39,469 nt of DNA, taken from CAWCLK01 sp963796225 (GTDB lineage Bacteria; Actinomycetota; Nitriliruptoria; Nitriliruptorales; Nitriliruptoraceae). The notes under the pieces were generated by a model. The model had not been told where the DNA came from. It saw nothing but the letters and a program-made list of their open reading frames with translations, and did not search any database. Positions 1 to 12,164 of this stretch are shown piece after piece; positions within the stretch are counted from its first letter, which is position 1, and every line of letters starts with the position of its first letter. The translations under genes and the position numbers were made by a program. Location of the stretch: positions 1 through 39,469 of the forward strand of contig CAWCLK010000062.1 of assembly GCA_963796225.1 (NCBI GenBank), in the 5' to 3' direction.

Positions 1-691
1 CGTCCACGGCGAACCGCCCCGCCACCCGCCGGTACAGCTTGGCGGGACGCCCCGGCCCGTCGGCGCGGGTGCCGCCGGTCTCCTCGATGACCTCGGCGGC
101 GTGCAGGTCGCGGCGGAAGTTGCGGACGTCGAGCTCCTCCGCCAGCACGGCCTCGACCACGGCCTGGACCTCGGGCAGCGTGAACTCCTCCGGCAGCAGC
201 TCGAACGCCAGGCCGGCGTAGCGCGTCTTGGCCTGCAGGCGGGCCACGGCGTCGGCGACGATGCGGGCGTGGTCGAAGGCCAGCGGCGCCGGCAGCTCGT
301 CGACGGGCCACCACGCCACGTCCTCGTCGGCCGCCGTGGGGACGTCGGCGGGGCGAAGCAGGGCCAGGTAGGCGACCGACACGACGCGACCACGCGGGTC
401 GCGCCCCGGCGCGTCGCCCCTCGCTGGCTGGTCATAGGTGGCCAGCTGCTCGAGGTGAGCGCGTTCGATGCGGGCCTTGTCGTGCAGGGCGCGGCGGGGC
501 GACTCGTCGAGTGTCTCGTCCTGACGGGAGAACGTGCCCGGCAGGGCCCACTGGTCCGCGAAGGGCGGGTAGGGACGCCGCCACAGCAGGACGGTCAGCC
601 GGTCGTCGACGACCGTGAACGCGACCACGTCGACGGCCACGTGCAGCGGTTCGGGAGGCCAGGCAGGTTCGGTCTGACCGGTCGGGCTCAC
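1..691 (-). CDS. NrtR-like Nudix-domain transcriptional regulator (3' end outside window)
   Basis: The reading frame opens at GTG 691 and runs off the left edge after about 230 codons. The N-terminal part is Nudix-like (VVAFTVVDDRLTVLLWRR, then WALPGTF). The Nudix box is degenerate: after GTFSRQDE the expected REUxEExGU reads RALHDKARI, so the catalytic glutamates are missing. The C-terminal third (LDVRNFRRDLHAAEVIEETG, then GRPAKLYRR) fits the winged-helix domain of the NrtR family. Known of the family: NrtR/AraR-type proteins use a non-catalytic Nudix fold as an ADP-ribose or sugar-derivative sensor and control NAD or pentose metabolism genes. Inference: a ligand-responsive repressor rather than a hydrolase; the target is unknown because the adjacent genes on the left are not visible. 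Its GTG overlaps the TGA of the MscS gene as GTGA (691-688), implying translational coupling. Confidence 0.75.
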   Translation of the reverse strand, partial: MSPTGQTEPAWPPEPLHVAVDVVAFTVVDDRLTVLLWRRPYPPFADQWALPGTFSRQDETLDESPRRALHDKARIERAHLEQLATYDQPARGDAPGRDPRGRVVSVAYLALLRPADVPTAADEDVAWWPVDELPAPLAFDHARIVADAVARLQAKTRYAGLAFELLPEEFTLPEVQAVVEAVLAEELDVRNFRRDLHAAEVIEETGGTRADGPGRPAKLYRRVAGRFAVD

Positions 692-1641
692 CGCTGGTCC
701 GCTCGCACGTGGGCCAGGGTGTTGTCGAAGGCGAGCGTGCGGATCGGCCAGGGAATGGTCATGCCCGCACCCTCGATGGCGGACTTGACCCCACGCAGGA
801 CCCGGTCGCGGACGTCCACGACCGAGGCGATGTCCGGCGCGGTCCAGTAGCGGACCTCGAAGTCCACCGAGGACTCCCCCAGGGCGATGCAGCGTGCCTG
901 CGGGGCGGGGGTGGCGATCACGCCCTCGACGGCGGCGACGGCCGTCTCGATCAGGTCCCGCGCGGCGTCGTGGTCGTCCCGGTAGTCGATGCCGACGACC
1001 ACCCGCGTGCGCCGCTTGCCGCGACGGGTGAGGTTGATGATCGTGGCCTTGAAGACCTCGCCGTTGGGGATGATGATCATCTCGCCGTCGTAGTCGATCA
1101 GGCGCGTGACGCGGAGGTCGATGTCGTCGACGATGCCCTCCTGCTCGCCGATGATCACCTGCTCGCCGTGGCTGATCGGCTTGCGCAGGATCAGGATGAC
1201 GCCCGCCACGAAGTTCTCGAGGATGGACTGGAGGGCGAAGGCGATCGCCAGGCCGACGATCCCCAGTCCGGCCAGTGCCGCCCCGACCGGGACGCCCGCC
1301 ACCGACAGGGCGAGCAGCACGGCGGCCACCACGACGCCAAGCCGGACCAACCGCGCCCCGAGGTTGACCACGACCTGGTCGCCGCCGGCACGACGGATAC
1401 CCCGCTCGGTGCCCTGGCCGACCAGGCGCGCGACGAGCACGCCGGCGACGAGGATGAGGAGACCCAGTCCGATCAGTGGCAGTGATCGCAGGAAGCCCTC
1501 GACGAGTCCCTCGATCGAGTCCCACAGGACACTGGTGGCCTCGCCCAGGTCCTGGGGCGAGTCGATCTGCAGTCCCGGGGTCGTCGCGATCTCGGTGGGG
1601 ACGGCCTCGGTGGCCAACAGCGTCCCGAGGATCCCTGCCAT
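688..1641 (-). CDS. MscS-family small-conductance mechanosensitive channel
   Basis: A 317-residue membrane protein. The start is placed at ATG 1641 because a GGAGAGG Shine-Dalgarno lies 9 nt upstream; a longer reading frame to 1722 has no such support. There are three hydrophobic segments in the first half (around SLPLIGLGLLILVAGVLVAR, LVRLGVVVAAVLLALSVAG and AALAGLGIVGLAIAFALQS). A typical pore-lining helix and beta domain follow (ILENFVAGVILILRKPISHG, then VDDIDLRVTRL and IIIPNGEVF). Such channels open under membrane tension and release solutes during hypo-osmotic shock. The gene is transcribed away from the topoisomerase gene and its stop overlaps the start of the NrtR-like gene. The family call is firm; the gating properties are not deducible. 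Confidence 0.9.
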   Translation of the reverse strand: MAGILGTLLATEAVPTEIATTPGLQIDSPQDLGEATSVLWDSIEGLVEGFLRSLPLIGLGLLILVAGVLVARLVGQGTERGIRRAGGDQVVVNLGARLVRLGVVVAAVLLALSVAGVPVGAALAGLGIVGLAIAFALQSILENFVAGVILILRKPISHGEQVIIGEQEGIVDDIDLRVTRLIDYDGEMIIIPNGEVFKATIINLTRRGKRRTRVVVGIDYRDDHDAARDLIETAVAAVEGVIATPAPQARCIALGESSVDFEVRYWTAPDIASVVDVRDRVLRGVKSAIEGAGMTIPWPIRTLAFDNTLAHVRADQR

Positions 1642-1672
1642 GGTCCGTGCCCTCTCCACGTCCGCGGGCCGG

Positions 1673-1678
1673 ACGGTA
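1673..1678 (-). promoter_or_regulatory. Candidate -10 (TACCGT) for the mscS/nrtR-like operon
   Basis: On the minus strand TACCGT fits the actinobacterial TAnnnT pattern and lies 31 nt upstream of ATG 1641, leaving room for a leader with the GGAGAGG ribosome site. No convincing -35 box was seen. Confidence 0.35.
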
Positions 1679-1743
1679 GCCCACGGCGCCGGTTCGGACC
1701 CGGCGGACGTGGGGGCTTGCACGGCCCCGTCGCAGGGCTGGCC

Positions 1744-1749
1744 TACCTT
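1744..1749 (+). promoter_or_regulatory. Candidate -10 (TACCTT) for the topoisomerase B gene
   Basis: TACCTT matches TAnnnT, 47 nt upstream of GTG 1797. A TTGCAC at 1717-1722 is present but the 21-nt spacer is too long for a standard promoter, so the -35 assignment is doubtful. Confidence 0.3.
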
Positions 1750-1796
1750 GGTCCCGTTCCCCGTCCGACCTCCTCGCCCCCTCGGAGCCAGCTGCC

Positions 1797-3728
<1,932 letters not shown>

Positions 3729-3738
3729 GCCTCGACGC

Positions 3739-3771
3739 ACGTCGGGGACCGCCCCCGGCGGTCCCCGACGT
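3739..3771 (+). terminator. Perfect 15-bp hairpin after topoisomerase B gene
   Basis: The arms ACGTCGGGGACCGCC (3739-3753) and GGCGGTCCCCGACGT (3757-3771) pair perfectly around a CCC loop. It lies 10 nt after the parE stop and 15 nt from the end of the convergent secreted-protein gene, so it can serve both strands. There is no clean T tract. Confidence 0.75.
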
Positions 3772-3786
3772 GGTGGTCATTGTGGT

Positions 3787-4147
3787 TCAGCGGAGGGTCG
3801 TCGGGTTCCAGAACCCGCCCGCACGGCGGTAGTCGCCGATGCTGCTGCCCGGGACGCCGTCCTCGCAGGTGGTACCGCACTTCTCCGGCCCCGGCGTCAG
3901 CGAAGGCCGCGTGCCGTGCCCCGAGTCGCGCAGGTTGGCGGCGTTGCCGTAGAAGCCGCCTTGGAGCGCGTCGCCCAGCGTCGTGGATCCGTTCTGGCTC
4001 GGCGTGCGGGCGTCGATCCCCTCGGCGTCGTAGTAGGCCGTGATCCCCTGGTTGACGTCCGCGCCGGTGAGGGCCGGTGCGGCCGCGACGGTGGACAGCG
4101 CCGCGGCGCCCAGGAGCGCGGTGAGTGCGAGCTTGCCGGTTCTTCAT
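3787..4147 (-). CDS. Small secreted protein of unknown function (apparent +1 frameshift after codon 3)
   Basis: ATG 4147 has a strong GAGGGGAA ribosome site 7 nt upstream, but only codons MKN are in the starting frame. The next conserved-looking sequence, GKLALTALLGAAALSTVAAA, is one frame away and is an obvious signal peptide ending before APALTGADVNQG. Removing one base (C on the minus strand, position 4138) joins them to give about 119 residues. The mature part (GITAYYDAEGIDARTPSQNG, then EKCGTTCEDG, ending GFWNPTTLR) has two cysteines and matches no family I recognise. The frame has an upstream TGA and no alternative start, so an indel in the sequence is the simplest explanation. It neighbours a secreted protease gene and a lipoprotein gene, suggesting a surface role, which is inference. 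Confidence 0.6.
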
Positions 4148-4205
4148 GTCGTTCCCCTCATGGGTGGGTGTCGGTGGCCCCGGTGGCCGGTGGTAGCGGC
4201 GCGCG

Positions 4206-4233
4206 TCCATAAGGTCGATGACCAGAACTCCAA
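4206..4233 (-). promoter_or_regulatory. Candidate promoter of the small secreted protein
   Basis: On the minus strand TTGGAG (4233-4228) and TATGGA (4211-4206) are separated by 16 nt and lie about 60 nt upstream of ATG 4147. The fit to -35/-10 consensus is moderate. Confidence 0.3.
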
Positions 4234-4387
4234 ATGGGCCGATCTGATGGTGCGTACGGCCGCATGCCATGACGCGTCCGCGCTAGTCCCCCGTCCGCCC
4301 CACGCACGAACCACCGACGGGCGCGAGACCGGTCACCCACGGTCACCGGGACGTGCAGCGTGGCGGGGAGCCGGGCATGCTCGGGGC

Positions 4388-4570
4388 ATGGACCGACGCC
4401 CCCTGCTCCTGGCCACGGCCGTGCTCCTGCTGGCCGCCTGCGGGACCCGGGTGCCGGACGCCCCGGCCACCCCCTCCCCCACGCCCCGCGCGACCACGCC
4501 GTCCGGCCACACCTCCGCGACGGACCTGCCGCACCCCGACAAGGGCCTGATCACCGATCCGGCCTACTGA
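4388..4570 (+). CDS. Small Pro/Thr-rich lipoprotein
   Basis: Sixty residues. A basic start (MDRRP) and hydrophobic stretch LLLATAVLLLAACG carry a clear lipobox LAAC with the modified cysteine near residue 18. The remaining 42 residues are low-complexity Pro/Thr/Ser (APATPSPTPRATTPSG) ending DKGLITDPAY. No enzymatic domain is present; it is expected to be anchored in the outer face of the membrane. The ribosome site is weak: GGGGAG lies about 17 nt upstream of ATG 4388. It faces the protease gene across a shared terminator. Function unknown; the lipoprotein call rests on the lipobox and composition. Confidence 0.6.
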   Translation: MDRRPLLLATAVLLLAACGTRVPDAPATPSPTPRATTPSGHTSATDLPHPDKGLITDPAY

Positions 4571-4582
4571 CCCTCGTACGCG

Positions 4583-4610
4583 AGGAGGGCGCCCCGCGGG
4601 GCGCCCTCCT
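4583..4610 (+). terminator. Bidirectional terminator: 28-nt perfect palindrome
   Basis: AGGAGGGCGCCCCG is followed immediately by its exact complement CGGGGCGCCCTCCT. It sits 13 nt after the lipoprotein stop and 18 nt before the end of the convergent protease gene, so it probably terminates both. Confidence 0.8.
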
Positions 4611-4627
4611 GCATCGTGCGGGACCGA

Positions 4628-7089
4628 TCAGCTGCCGCCGGGCTGCAGCACACCGTTCAGGATGAGCTCGTAGTCGGCGTACTGCTGGATCGACTCCGTG
4701 GGCTCGTCGAGCATCACGATGGCCGCCACGACGTCCCGACCCGCGAACTGCCGCAGCTGGCGACCACCGACCTCGAGGGTCTCGCCGCCGGCGACGTCGT
4801 AGGTCCGGATCACCGCCGGCAGCTCACCCGTGCTGTCGTAGGCCAGCAGGGTGATGTGCCAGTTGGCGATTGGCGTCGGGACCAGCTCGTCGTAATTGGC
4901 GTAGCCCTCCGACCGACGAGCCGTCCGAGACCAGCGTGTCGCCGACCATCACGTCGTCGACCCACCAGCCGGGCTGGGCCACGCCGCCGTCGGTCAGGTA
5001 GCGGAACCCGAGCAGCACGTCCTGGCCGGCGTACGGACCGAGGTCGTACTCGACCGTCGTCCAGTCCTCCACGCCCGTCAGCCCGGGGAGCTCGGACGCG
5101 ATGCGCGGCTCGGTGGTGTTGTCCGTCGTGTCGTACCCGGTGGTGTCGTCCAGGGTCGTCCAGGACTGCCCGCCATCGCTCGAGACCTGCACGACGCCAT
5201 AGTCGAAGTCGGACTCGATGTTCCAGGTGCTCTGGAAGGCCAACGTCGGGTCCGCCGACGGGACCGACACCGGCACGACGAGCTGGTTGTCGAAGTCGTC
5301 GCCCGAGCCGGAGAACCACGCGGGGTCACCGGCGTGTCCCGGCGGGTCCTCGTCGACGGTCCACTGGGTCCCGAACTCGAGCACCTCGTAGGCGGCGTCG
5401 CCCTGGAACGTCAACGAGTCGACGTCGCCTCCGGCCAGGTACGCGCCGCTGCCGTCGCGCAGTCGGACGTAGTCCGAGCCGTTGGGCGGGGCGCCCGGCG
5501 GGTCGTAGGCGTCGTTCTCGTCCCAGTTGATCGACGAGTACAGGTTGGGTGCCGAGTACGAGTTGGCACTGCCACCTCGCAGGGCGCCGCCGTTGTCGTC
5601 CAGCGCCCCGTCCAGCGCGACCATCGCGGCCCAGTCGTGCAGGAACTCCTGCGCGGTCCGCGGGTCACCCTGGTCGTCGAGCATCGCCTGCAGGCCGTCC
5701 AGGCCCGCCTCGGGTGCCCCGAACAGGAACTGCAGCCCCGACTGGCCGAACTGCCCGTACACGTACTCCATGAACGTGTACGCGGCGCCGTAGTCGCACA
5801 GGATCTCACCCTGGCCCTGGTCCTGCCACCACGTGAGCGAGTTCTCCGGACCCGGACGTCGGCCCGCGGGGTCTGGTTGTACGGCGTGAACTCGGCGAGG
5901 AAGCCGGTGAAGCACTGGATGTGGCTGTCGTACTCGGGCTCATCGATCTGCTGCGACGGGTCCACGTAGCCCGTCAGCGTCTGGACCCAGTCGGACAGCC
6001 CCTCGTTGACCCAGGTGGCCTCGCCACCGACGTAGCTCTGCAGCAGGTGCTGCCACTCGTGCGCGAAGGTGCCCTCGTACAGGAAGGGTCGCGCCGCTGC
6101 ACCCTCGCAGGGGTCGGGGCTGGCGTCGTCCGGCGGGTTCGCCCCGGTGCGGTGGAGCCAGTCGTAGGCGTCGATCGTCATGACGTTGCGGTCGAACGCG
6201 GCGTTGAAGAACGACGAGAAGAACCCGGCGATGTAGCTCAGCTGATCCACGTCCGGCGGGGTGTAGTAGTTGTCGTCCCGGACGTTGTCGATCAGCGCCA
6301 CCGTGCGTTCGCCGCCGCCCTCCGTGGCGAAGTAGCCGGGCTCCCGCTCCGACAGCCGGTCACCGAAGACGACGTCGTCGTAGAAGTCGTATCCAGCGCG
6401 TCGTCACCGTTGCGGTCCGGAGGGATCGCCAGCGCTTCGGTCTCGAGCGGGTAGATGTTGAGGTCGAAGTCGGCCACCAGCTGGTTGATCTGCTCGCGCG
6501 TGACCTCGACCCGCGTCTGCCCGTCGTAGGTGATGGTGTTGCGGCAGTCGTCCTCCTGGGCGAACGGCAGCGTGTAGATGCCCGTCGCCGGGTCGTAGGA
6601 GCTGTTGTCGTCGACGGCGACCCACACCTCGATGTGCTCGCCGACGGCCGCCAGCCGATAGTTCTTCTCGTAGTAGCCGAAGTTGGCCGCCGAGCCCTCC
6701 GTGATGCCTTCGTCGTCGAGCGCCAGCCACTCACGCTCGAGACCGACGAGCTCGTCCGCGGTGGCGTCCATCACGGGTTCCGGACCGGGGTTGGCCTCCG
6801 GCGAGTCGTCCTTCGCGCCTCGCCCGTTGCCCTTCGAGCCAGCGTCCGACGGCGGCCCGCCCTTCTGATCGGCCGCGTCCTCGGCAGCCGTCTGTTGCAG
6901 CTCGGCGAAGGCATCGGCGCGTTGGCCCGTGAGGCGGTCCGCGATGTGGTCCTCGATCGAGGTACCGACGTCGAGCGTGTCGTCGGCCGTCCGTGGCCCC
7001 GCGGGCTGTGCCGTCACCGTCGCTGCAGGGACCATGGCCCCCACGAGCGCCGTGACGGCCACCCCCATCAACAGTCGTCGTCTGCGCAC
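4628..7089 (-). CDS. Secreted zinc metalloprotease, gluzincin/immune-inhibitor-A-like (three frameshifts)
   Basis: The start is GTG 7089, with AAGGGAG 6 nt upstream. Signal peptide VRRRRLLMGVAVTALVGAMV is followed by an Ala/Thr-rich stretch and a linker. About 820 residues once three frame changes are joined: near 6389 (one base missing), near 5853 (one missing) and at 4910 (one extra). The catalytic region has HEWQHLLQSYVGG, then WVNEGLSDW, the HExxH plus downstream NEG pattern of gluzincins. The C-terminal half has repeated beta-rich segments such as SDFDYGVVQVSSDGGQSW and GWWVDDVMVGD, which resemble the domains that follow the catalytic domain in immune inhibitor A proteases. Role: extracellular protein degradation. 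All three pieces stay well conserved, so sequence error is more likely than decay, but a genuine pseudogene is not excluded. Confidence 0.7.
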
Positions 7090-7142
7090 GAAGCTCCCTT
7101 TCCGGTCGTCGCGACCCGTCCCACACGCGCCGCGTGGCGATG

Positions 7143-7148
7143 AACGTA
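7143..7148 (-). promoter_or_regulatory. Candidate -10 (TACGTT) of the protease gene, beside alternating short hairpin arms
   Basis: TACGTT on the minus strand lies 53 nt upstream of GTG 7089. Directly beside it, 7148-7170 holds AGGAC-N4-GTCCT-N4-AGGAC, where the central arm can pair with either flank. The arms are only 5 bp, so significance is uncertain. Confidence 0.3.
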
Positions 7149-7272
7149 GGACTCCCGTCCTAGTCAGGACGTGCCTGCGCGAAGGCCGCGCAAATAGCCC
7201 GTTCGTACTACGCGACACCATTCAGAAGGGTGAGGTCGAACGCGCCTGCGCAGCCCCGTCACGCCCCGTCGT

Positions 7273-7278
7273 TAGGCT
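7273..7278 (+). promoter_or_regulatory. Candidate -10 (TAGGCT) for the topoisomerase A gene
   Basis: TAGGCT fits TAnnnT and lies 42 nt upstream of GTG 7321; the transcript would include the AAGGA ribosome site at 7307-7311. Confidence 0.4.
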
Positions 7279-7320
7279 CGCGACGATCCCGACGTCTTCG
7301 TCCTCGAAGGACCGGTTCCC

Positions 7321-9730
<2,410 letters not shown>

Positions 9731-9763
9731 CCTGACCTGCGCGGCGGCGATCCCGTCGGGGCG

Positions 9764-9769
9764 TAGCAT
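9764..9769 (+). promoter_or_regulatory. Candidate -10 (TAGCAT) for the cold-shock-domain gene
   Basis: TAGCAT matches TAnnnT, in the short gap after the topoisomerase stop and 40 nt upstream of ATG 9810. Confidence 0.35.
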
Positions 9770-9809
9770 CGAATGGCGCGGACCCCCTCCCCGTGCCCTC
9801 GAGCCGCCC

Positions 9810-10065
9810 ATGGACCGCCGCCCCGACGCGCTCAGCCCCGCCGACGCCCCGCCCATCCGGGTGCTCGGCGAGGTCGCCTGGTTCTGCGAGGACCGTGGCT
9901 TCGGCTTCGTGCGCCCCGACGACGGCGGGCGCGGACGTCTTCGTGACCTGGCACGCCCTGCCGGGTGCCGGGTTCCGCACCCTGCGTGAGGGCCAGCGCT
10001 GCAGCTTCGCCCGCGACCAGGACCAGCACGGCCCGGTCGCGACGGAGGTCCACCTGCTCGGGTGA
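9810..10065 (+). CDS. Cold-shock-domain nucleic-acid-binding protein (frameshifted)
   Basis: Starting at ATG 9810, residues 18 onward read GEVAWFCEDRGFGFVRPDDG. The frame then changes by +1 within the GGCGGGCGCGG stretch at about 9925-9933 and continues ADVFVTWHALPGAGFRTLRE, ending EVHLLG. Joined, this is an 84-residue single cold-shock domain with the RNP1-like segment RGFGFVRP and the DVFV segment, fold landmarks of CspA-type proteins. Such proteins bind single-stranded RNA or DNA and loosen secondary structure. Two usual aromatic positions are altered: the typical KWFN is AWFC here, and DVFVHxSAI is DVFVTWHAL, so it is a divergent member. A 16-residue N-terminal extension is unusual. The next gene is convergent, separated by a 47-nt palindromic repeat. 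Confidence 0.7.
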
Positions 10066-10089
10066 CCGGCGCGGCCAGTCCCCTCGGCG

Positions 10090-10136
10090 TTGCTGCGGAA
10101 GAACCGATCACCGGGTGATCGAAAGCTCCGCAGCAA
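10090..10136. repeat. Dispersed 47-nt palindromic repeat, copy 1
   Basis: The outer arms TTGCTGCGGA (10090-10099) and TCCGCAGCAA (10127-10136) enclose a perfect inner palindrome, CGATCACC-G-GGTGATCG (10105-10121). A same-length relative lies at 32431-32477. It sits between the convergent ends of the cold-shock gene and the aldose dehydrogenase gene, so it may also act as a bidirectional terminator. Confidence 0.75.
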
Positions 10137-10140
10137 TCGG

Positions 10141-11361
10141 TCAGCCGGCGGTGAGCTCCAGGATCCGGCCGTCCTGCAGGCCCACCCAGACCTCGCCGTC
10201 CGCGCCCGTGCCGAACCCGAGCGGCGAGGCCGGCAGCTGCGCCCCGTCCACGACGGCCGTGGCGACCTCGGCCCCGTCCGCGCGCACGGCCCGCAGCCGG
10301 GTGTCGCACAGGTCGCTGTAGAGGAAGGCGCCGCCGAGTCCGCTGGGGTGGTCGGCAGGCACGACCACGCCGCCGATGATCGAGCACGCCCCGTCCGCGT
10401 GGTGCAGCTCGGCCACGGGGCGCACCGTGCCGGCCGGGTCGCAGTCGTCCTCGCGGTAGCACGCCGTGCCCTCGAGGATCGGCCAGCCGAAGTTGGCGCC
10501 GGCGACGTCGTCGCGGTCGAGCACGTCGACCTCCTCGACGGCGTCCTGGCCGACGTCGGCCACGTACAGGCGCTGTTCGTCGAAGGCGATGCGCCACGGG
10601 TTGCGCAGGCCGTACGCCCACACCGCCGGGTCACCACCGCCGTCGAGGAAGGGGTTGCCCTCGGCGGGCGTCAGCTGCGCCCCGTCGGCGTCGAAGCGCA
10701 GCAGCGCCCCGAGCTGCGTGCTCGGGTCCTGGCCGTTGCCGAACTGGTCCCCCGCCCCGCCGCCGTCTCCGAGCGCCAGCACCAGCATCCCGTCGGGGTC
10801 GAACAGCAGCGCCCCGCCGTTGTGGTTCCCGGCGGGCTGGTCGTGCTCGAACAGGACCGTCTCGGCACCGGCGTCGACCGTGCCGTCCTGCAGCGGGAAC
10901 GACGAGACGACGGTGTGCCCGCCGGACCCCGAGTAGTGCACGAACAGCCGCGCCCCGTCGGGATGGACCGCGGCGCCGAGCAGTCCCCTCTCGCCGCCGG
11001 CGGTGACGCGGTCGGTGAGGTCGAGCACGGTCGCGCCGTCCAGCGTCCGCAGCCGCCCGACCTGCTCGACGACGACCGTCCCGGCTCCGGGCACCGGCAG
11101 GACCTGCACCGGCCCTTCGAAGCCGGTGCCGACCACCCGCCACCCCGCCGATGCCCCGTCGAGGTCGACCGCGGTGCCCGACGGTGCCGCGGATGCGCCC
11201 GAGGAGGGAGCCGACGGGCTGCCGGTGCCCGCGGAGGTGGCCGGGGCGCTGGGCGACGTCGTGCCGCTGCCGTCGGTCGTGCTGGTGGGGCTCGGCTCGG
11301 ACGTGCACGCCCCGAGGAGCAGGGTCGTGGCGAGCAGCAGGGAGGTCGCGGGGAGTCTCAC
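10141..11361 (-). CDS. PQQ-dependent aldose/sorbosone dehydrogenase-like lipoprotein
   Basis: The start is set at GTG 11361, giving 406 residues; the frame is open further upstream, but VRLPATSLLLATTLLLGACT is a complete lipoprotein signal with lipobox LGAC. A Ser/Thr/Pro-rich tether of about 50 residues follows, then a beta-propeller of the soluble glucose dehydrogenase family. Landmarks are GGERGLLGAAVHPD, NHNGGALLFDPDGMLVLALG, WAYGLRNPWRIAFD, YVADVGQDAVEEVDV and NFGWPILEG. Known members bind PQQ and calcium and oxidise aldoses at the cell surface; no PQQ biosynthesis gene is in the window. It is divergent from the sigma factor gene. Family firm, substrate unknown. Confidence 0.85.
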   Translation of the reverse strand: MRLPATSLLLATTLLLGACTSEPSPTSTTDGSGTTSPSAPATSAGTGSPSAPSSGASAAPSGTAVDLDGASAGWRVVGTGFEGPVQVLPVPGAGTVVVEQVGRLRTLDGATVLDLTDRVTAGGERGLLGAAVHPDGARLFVHYSGSGGHTVVSSFPLQDGTVDAGAETVLFEHDQPAGNHNGGALLFDPDGMLVLALGDGGGAGDQFGNGQDPSTQLGALLRFDADGAQLTPAEGNPFLDGGGDPAVWAYGLRNPWRIAFDEQRLYVADVGQDAVEEVDVLDRDDVAGANFGWPILEGTACYREDDCDPAGTVRPVAELHHADGACSIIGGVVVPADHPSGLGGAFLYSDLCDTRLRAVRADGAEVATAVVDGAQLPASPLGFGTGADGEVWVGLQDGRILELTAG

Positions 11362-11488
11362 CGGGGGCCTCGCGGGCGTCGGGACGGGTGGATGAGGGCA
11401 CGAGCATGCCGTGCGCTCGCGGCGGGGTTCGGGGCCGCCGCACTGAAGTTGGGGCGCCGACGTGTCGTAAACCATGGGTGACGCCCAC

Positions 11489-11508
11489 CGGCGCCGGACC
11501 CGGCGCCG
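11489..11508. repeat. 9+2+9 inverted repeat in the divergent gap upstream of the sigma factor
   Basis: CGGCGCCGG (11489-11497) and CCGGCGCCG (11500-11508) pair perfectly with a 2-nt centre, 64 nt upstream of the sigma factor start and 128 nt from the dehydrogenase start. It may be an operator or simply GC-rich self-complementarity; nothing else is recognised in this 211-nt gap. Confidence 0.4.
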
Positions 11509-11572
11509 AACACGAGCAGGATGCTGCGCCGTCGGGCATCATCGACAGAGCGAGCCGGGAGGCGGGTCAGGG

Positions 11573-12164
11573 ATGACGGGGGCGGAGGCGTTCCAGCAGC
11601 GCCTGGCGGACGCGCGCGCGGGGCACGCCCCGGCGTGGGTCGAGCTCTACGACAGCCTCGCCGCGATCCTGCACAGCTACCTGCGCCACCAGTCGCTGGA
11701 CGACCCGGACGACGTCGCCGGCGAGACGCTGCTGCAGGTCGTGCGCGACATCGACCGGTTCGAGGGCGACGAGCGCCAGTTCCGCTCCTGGGCGCTCGCG
11801 ATCGCCCACCACCGCATGCTCGACGCCCGTCGCGCCCGCCGGCGCCGCCCCGCCGACCCCGTGCCGTCCGACCAGCTGCGCGACTCGTCGACCGCCGACA
11901 CGGCCAGCGAACCGGTGCTCGCCGCGATGGGCTGGGACGACGTGCGCCGGCTGTTGGCCCGGCTGACCGACGACCAGCGGGAGGTCGTCGTGCTGCGGGT
12001 GGTCAACGAGCTCAGCCTCGACGAGACGGCGCAGGTGCTCGACCGCACCGTCGGCTCGGTCAAGGCCCTGCAGCACCGCGCGTTCAACGCGCTGCGCGCG
12101 CACCTTGCGGACACCCGTAACCCTCGACCTGCTTCCTGTCGCTCACCGGGCATGGCCCTCATGA
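11573..12164 (+). CDS. ECF-type RNA polymerase sigma factor (probable frameshift near the 3' end)
   Basis: ATG 11573 follows GGGAGG at 10 nt. Region 2 is visible in HSYLRHQSLDDPDDVAGETL and FRSWALAIAHHRMLDARRAR; region 4 in LLARLTDDQREVVVLRVVNE and LSLDETAQVLDRTVGSVKAL. Both are typical of ECF (group 4) sigma factors. As written, the frame runs on without a stop into the next gene. If one base is removed in ACACCC (about 12113-12118), the tail becomes PVTLDLLPVAHRAWPS and stops at TGA 12162-12164, overlapping the next ATG as ATGA. That is the normal sigma/anti-sigma arrangement, so a sequence indel is favoured over a true fusion. It would direct polymerase to a small stress regulon released by the membrane partner. 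Confidence 0.7.

Noticed and set aside
1717..1722. TTGCAC as the -35 box of parE
   Set aside because: The spacer to TACCTT is 21 nt, outside the usual 16-19 nt.
4628..7089. Metalloprotease as a decayed pseudogene
   Set aside because: Three frameshifts are present, but all segments are conserved and the same kind of single-base breaks affects housekeeping genes throughout the window, so sequence error is more likely.
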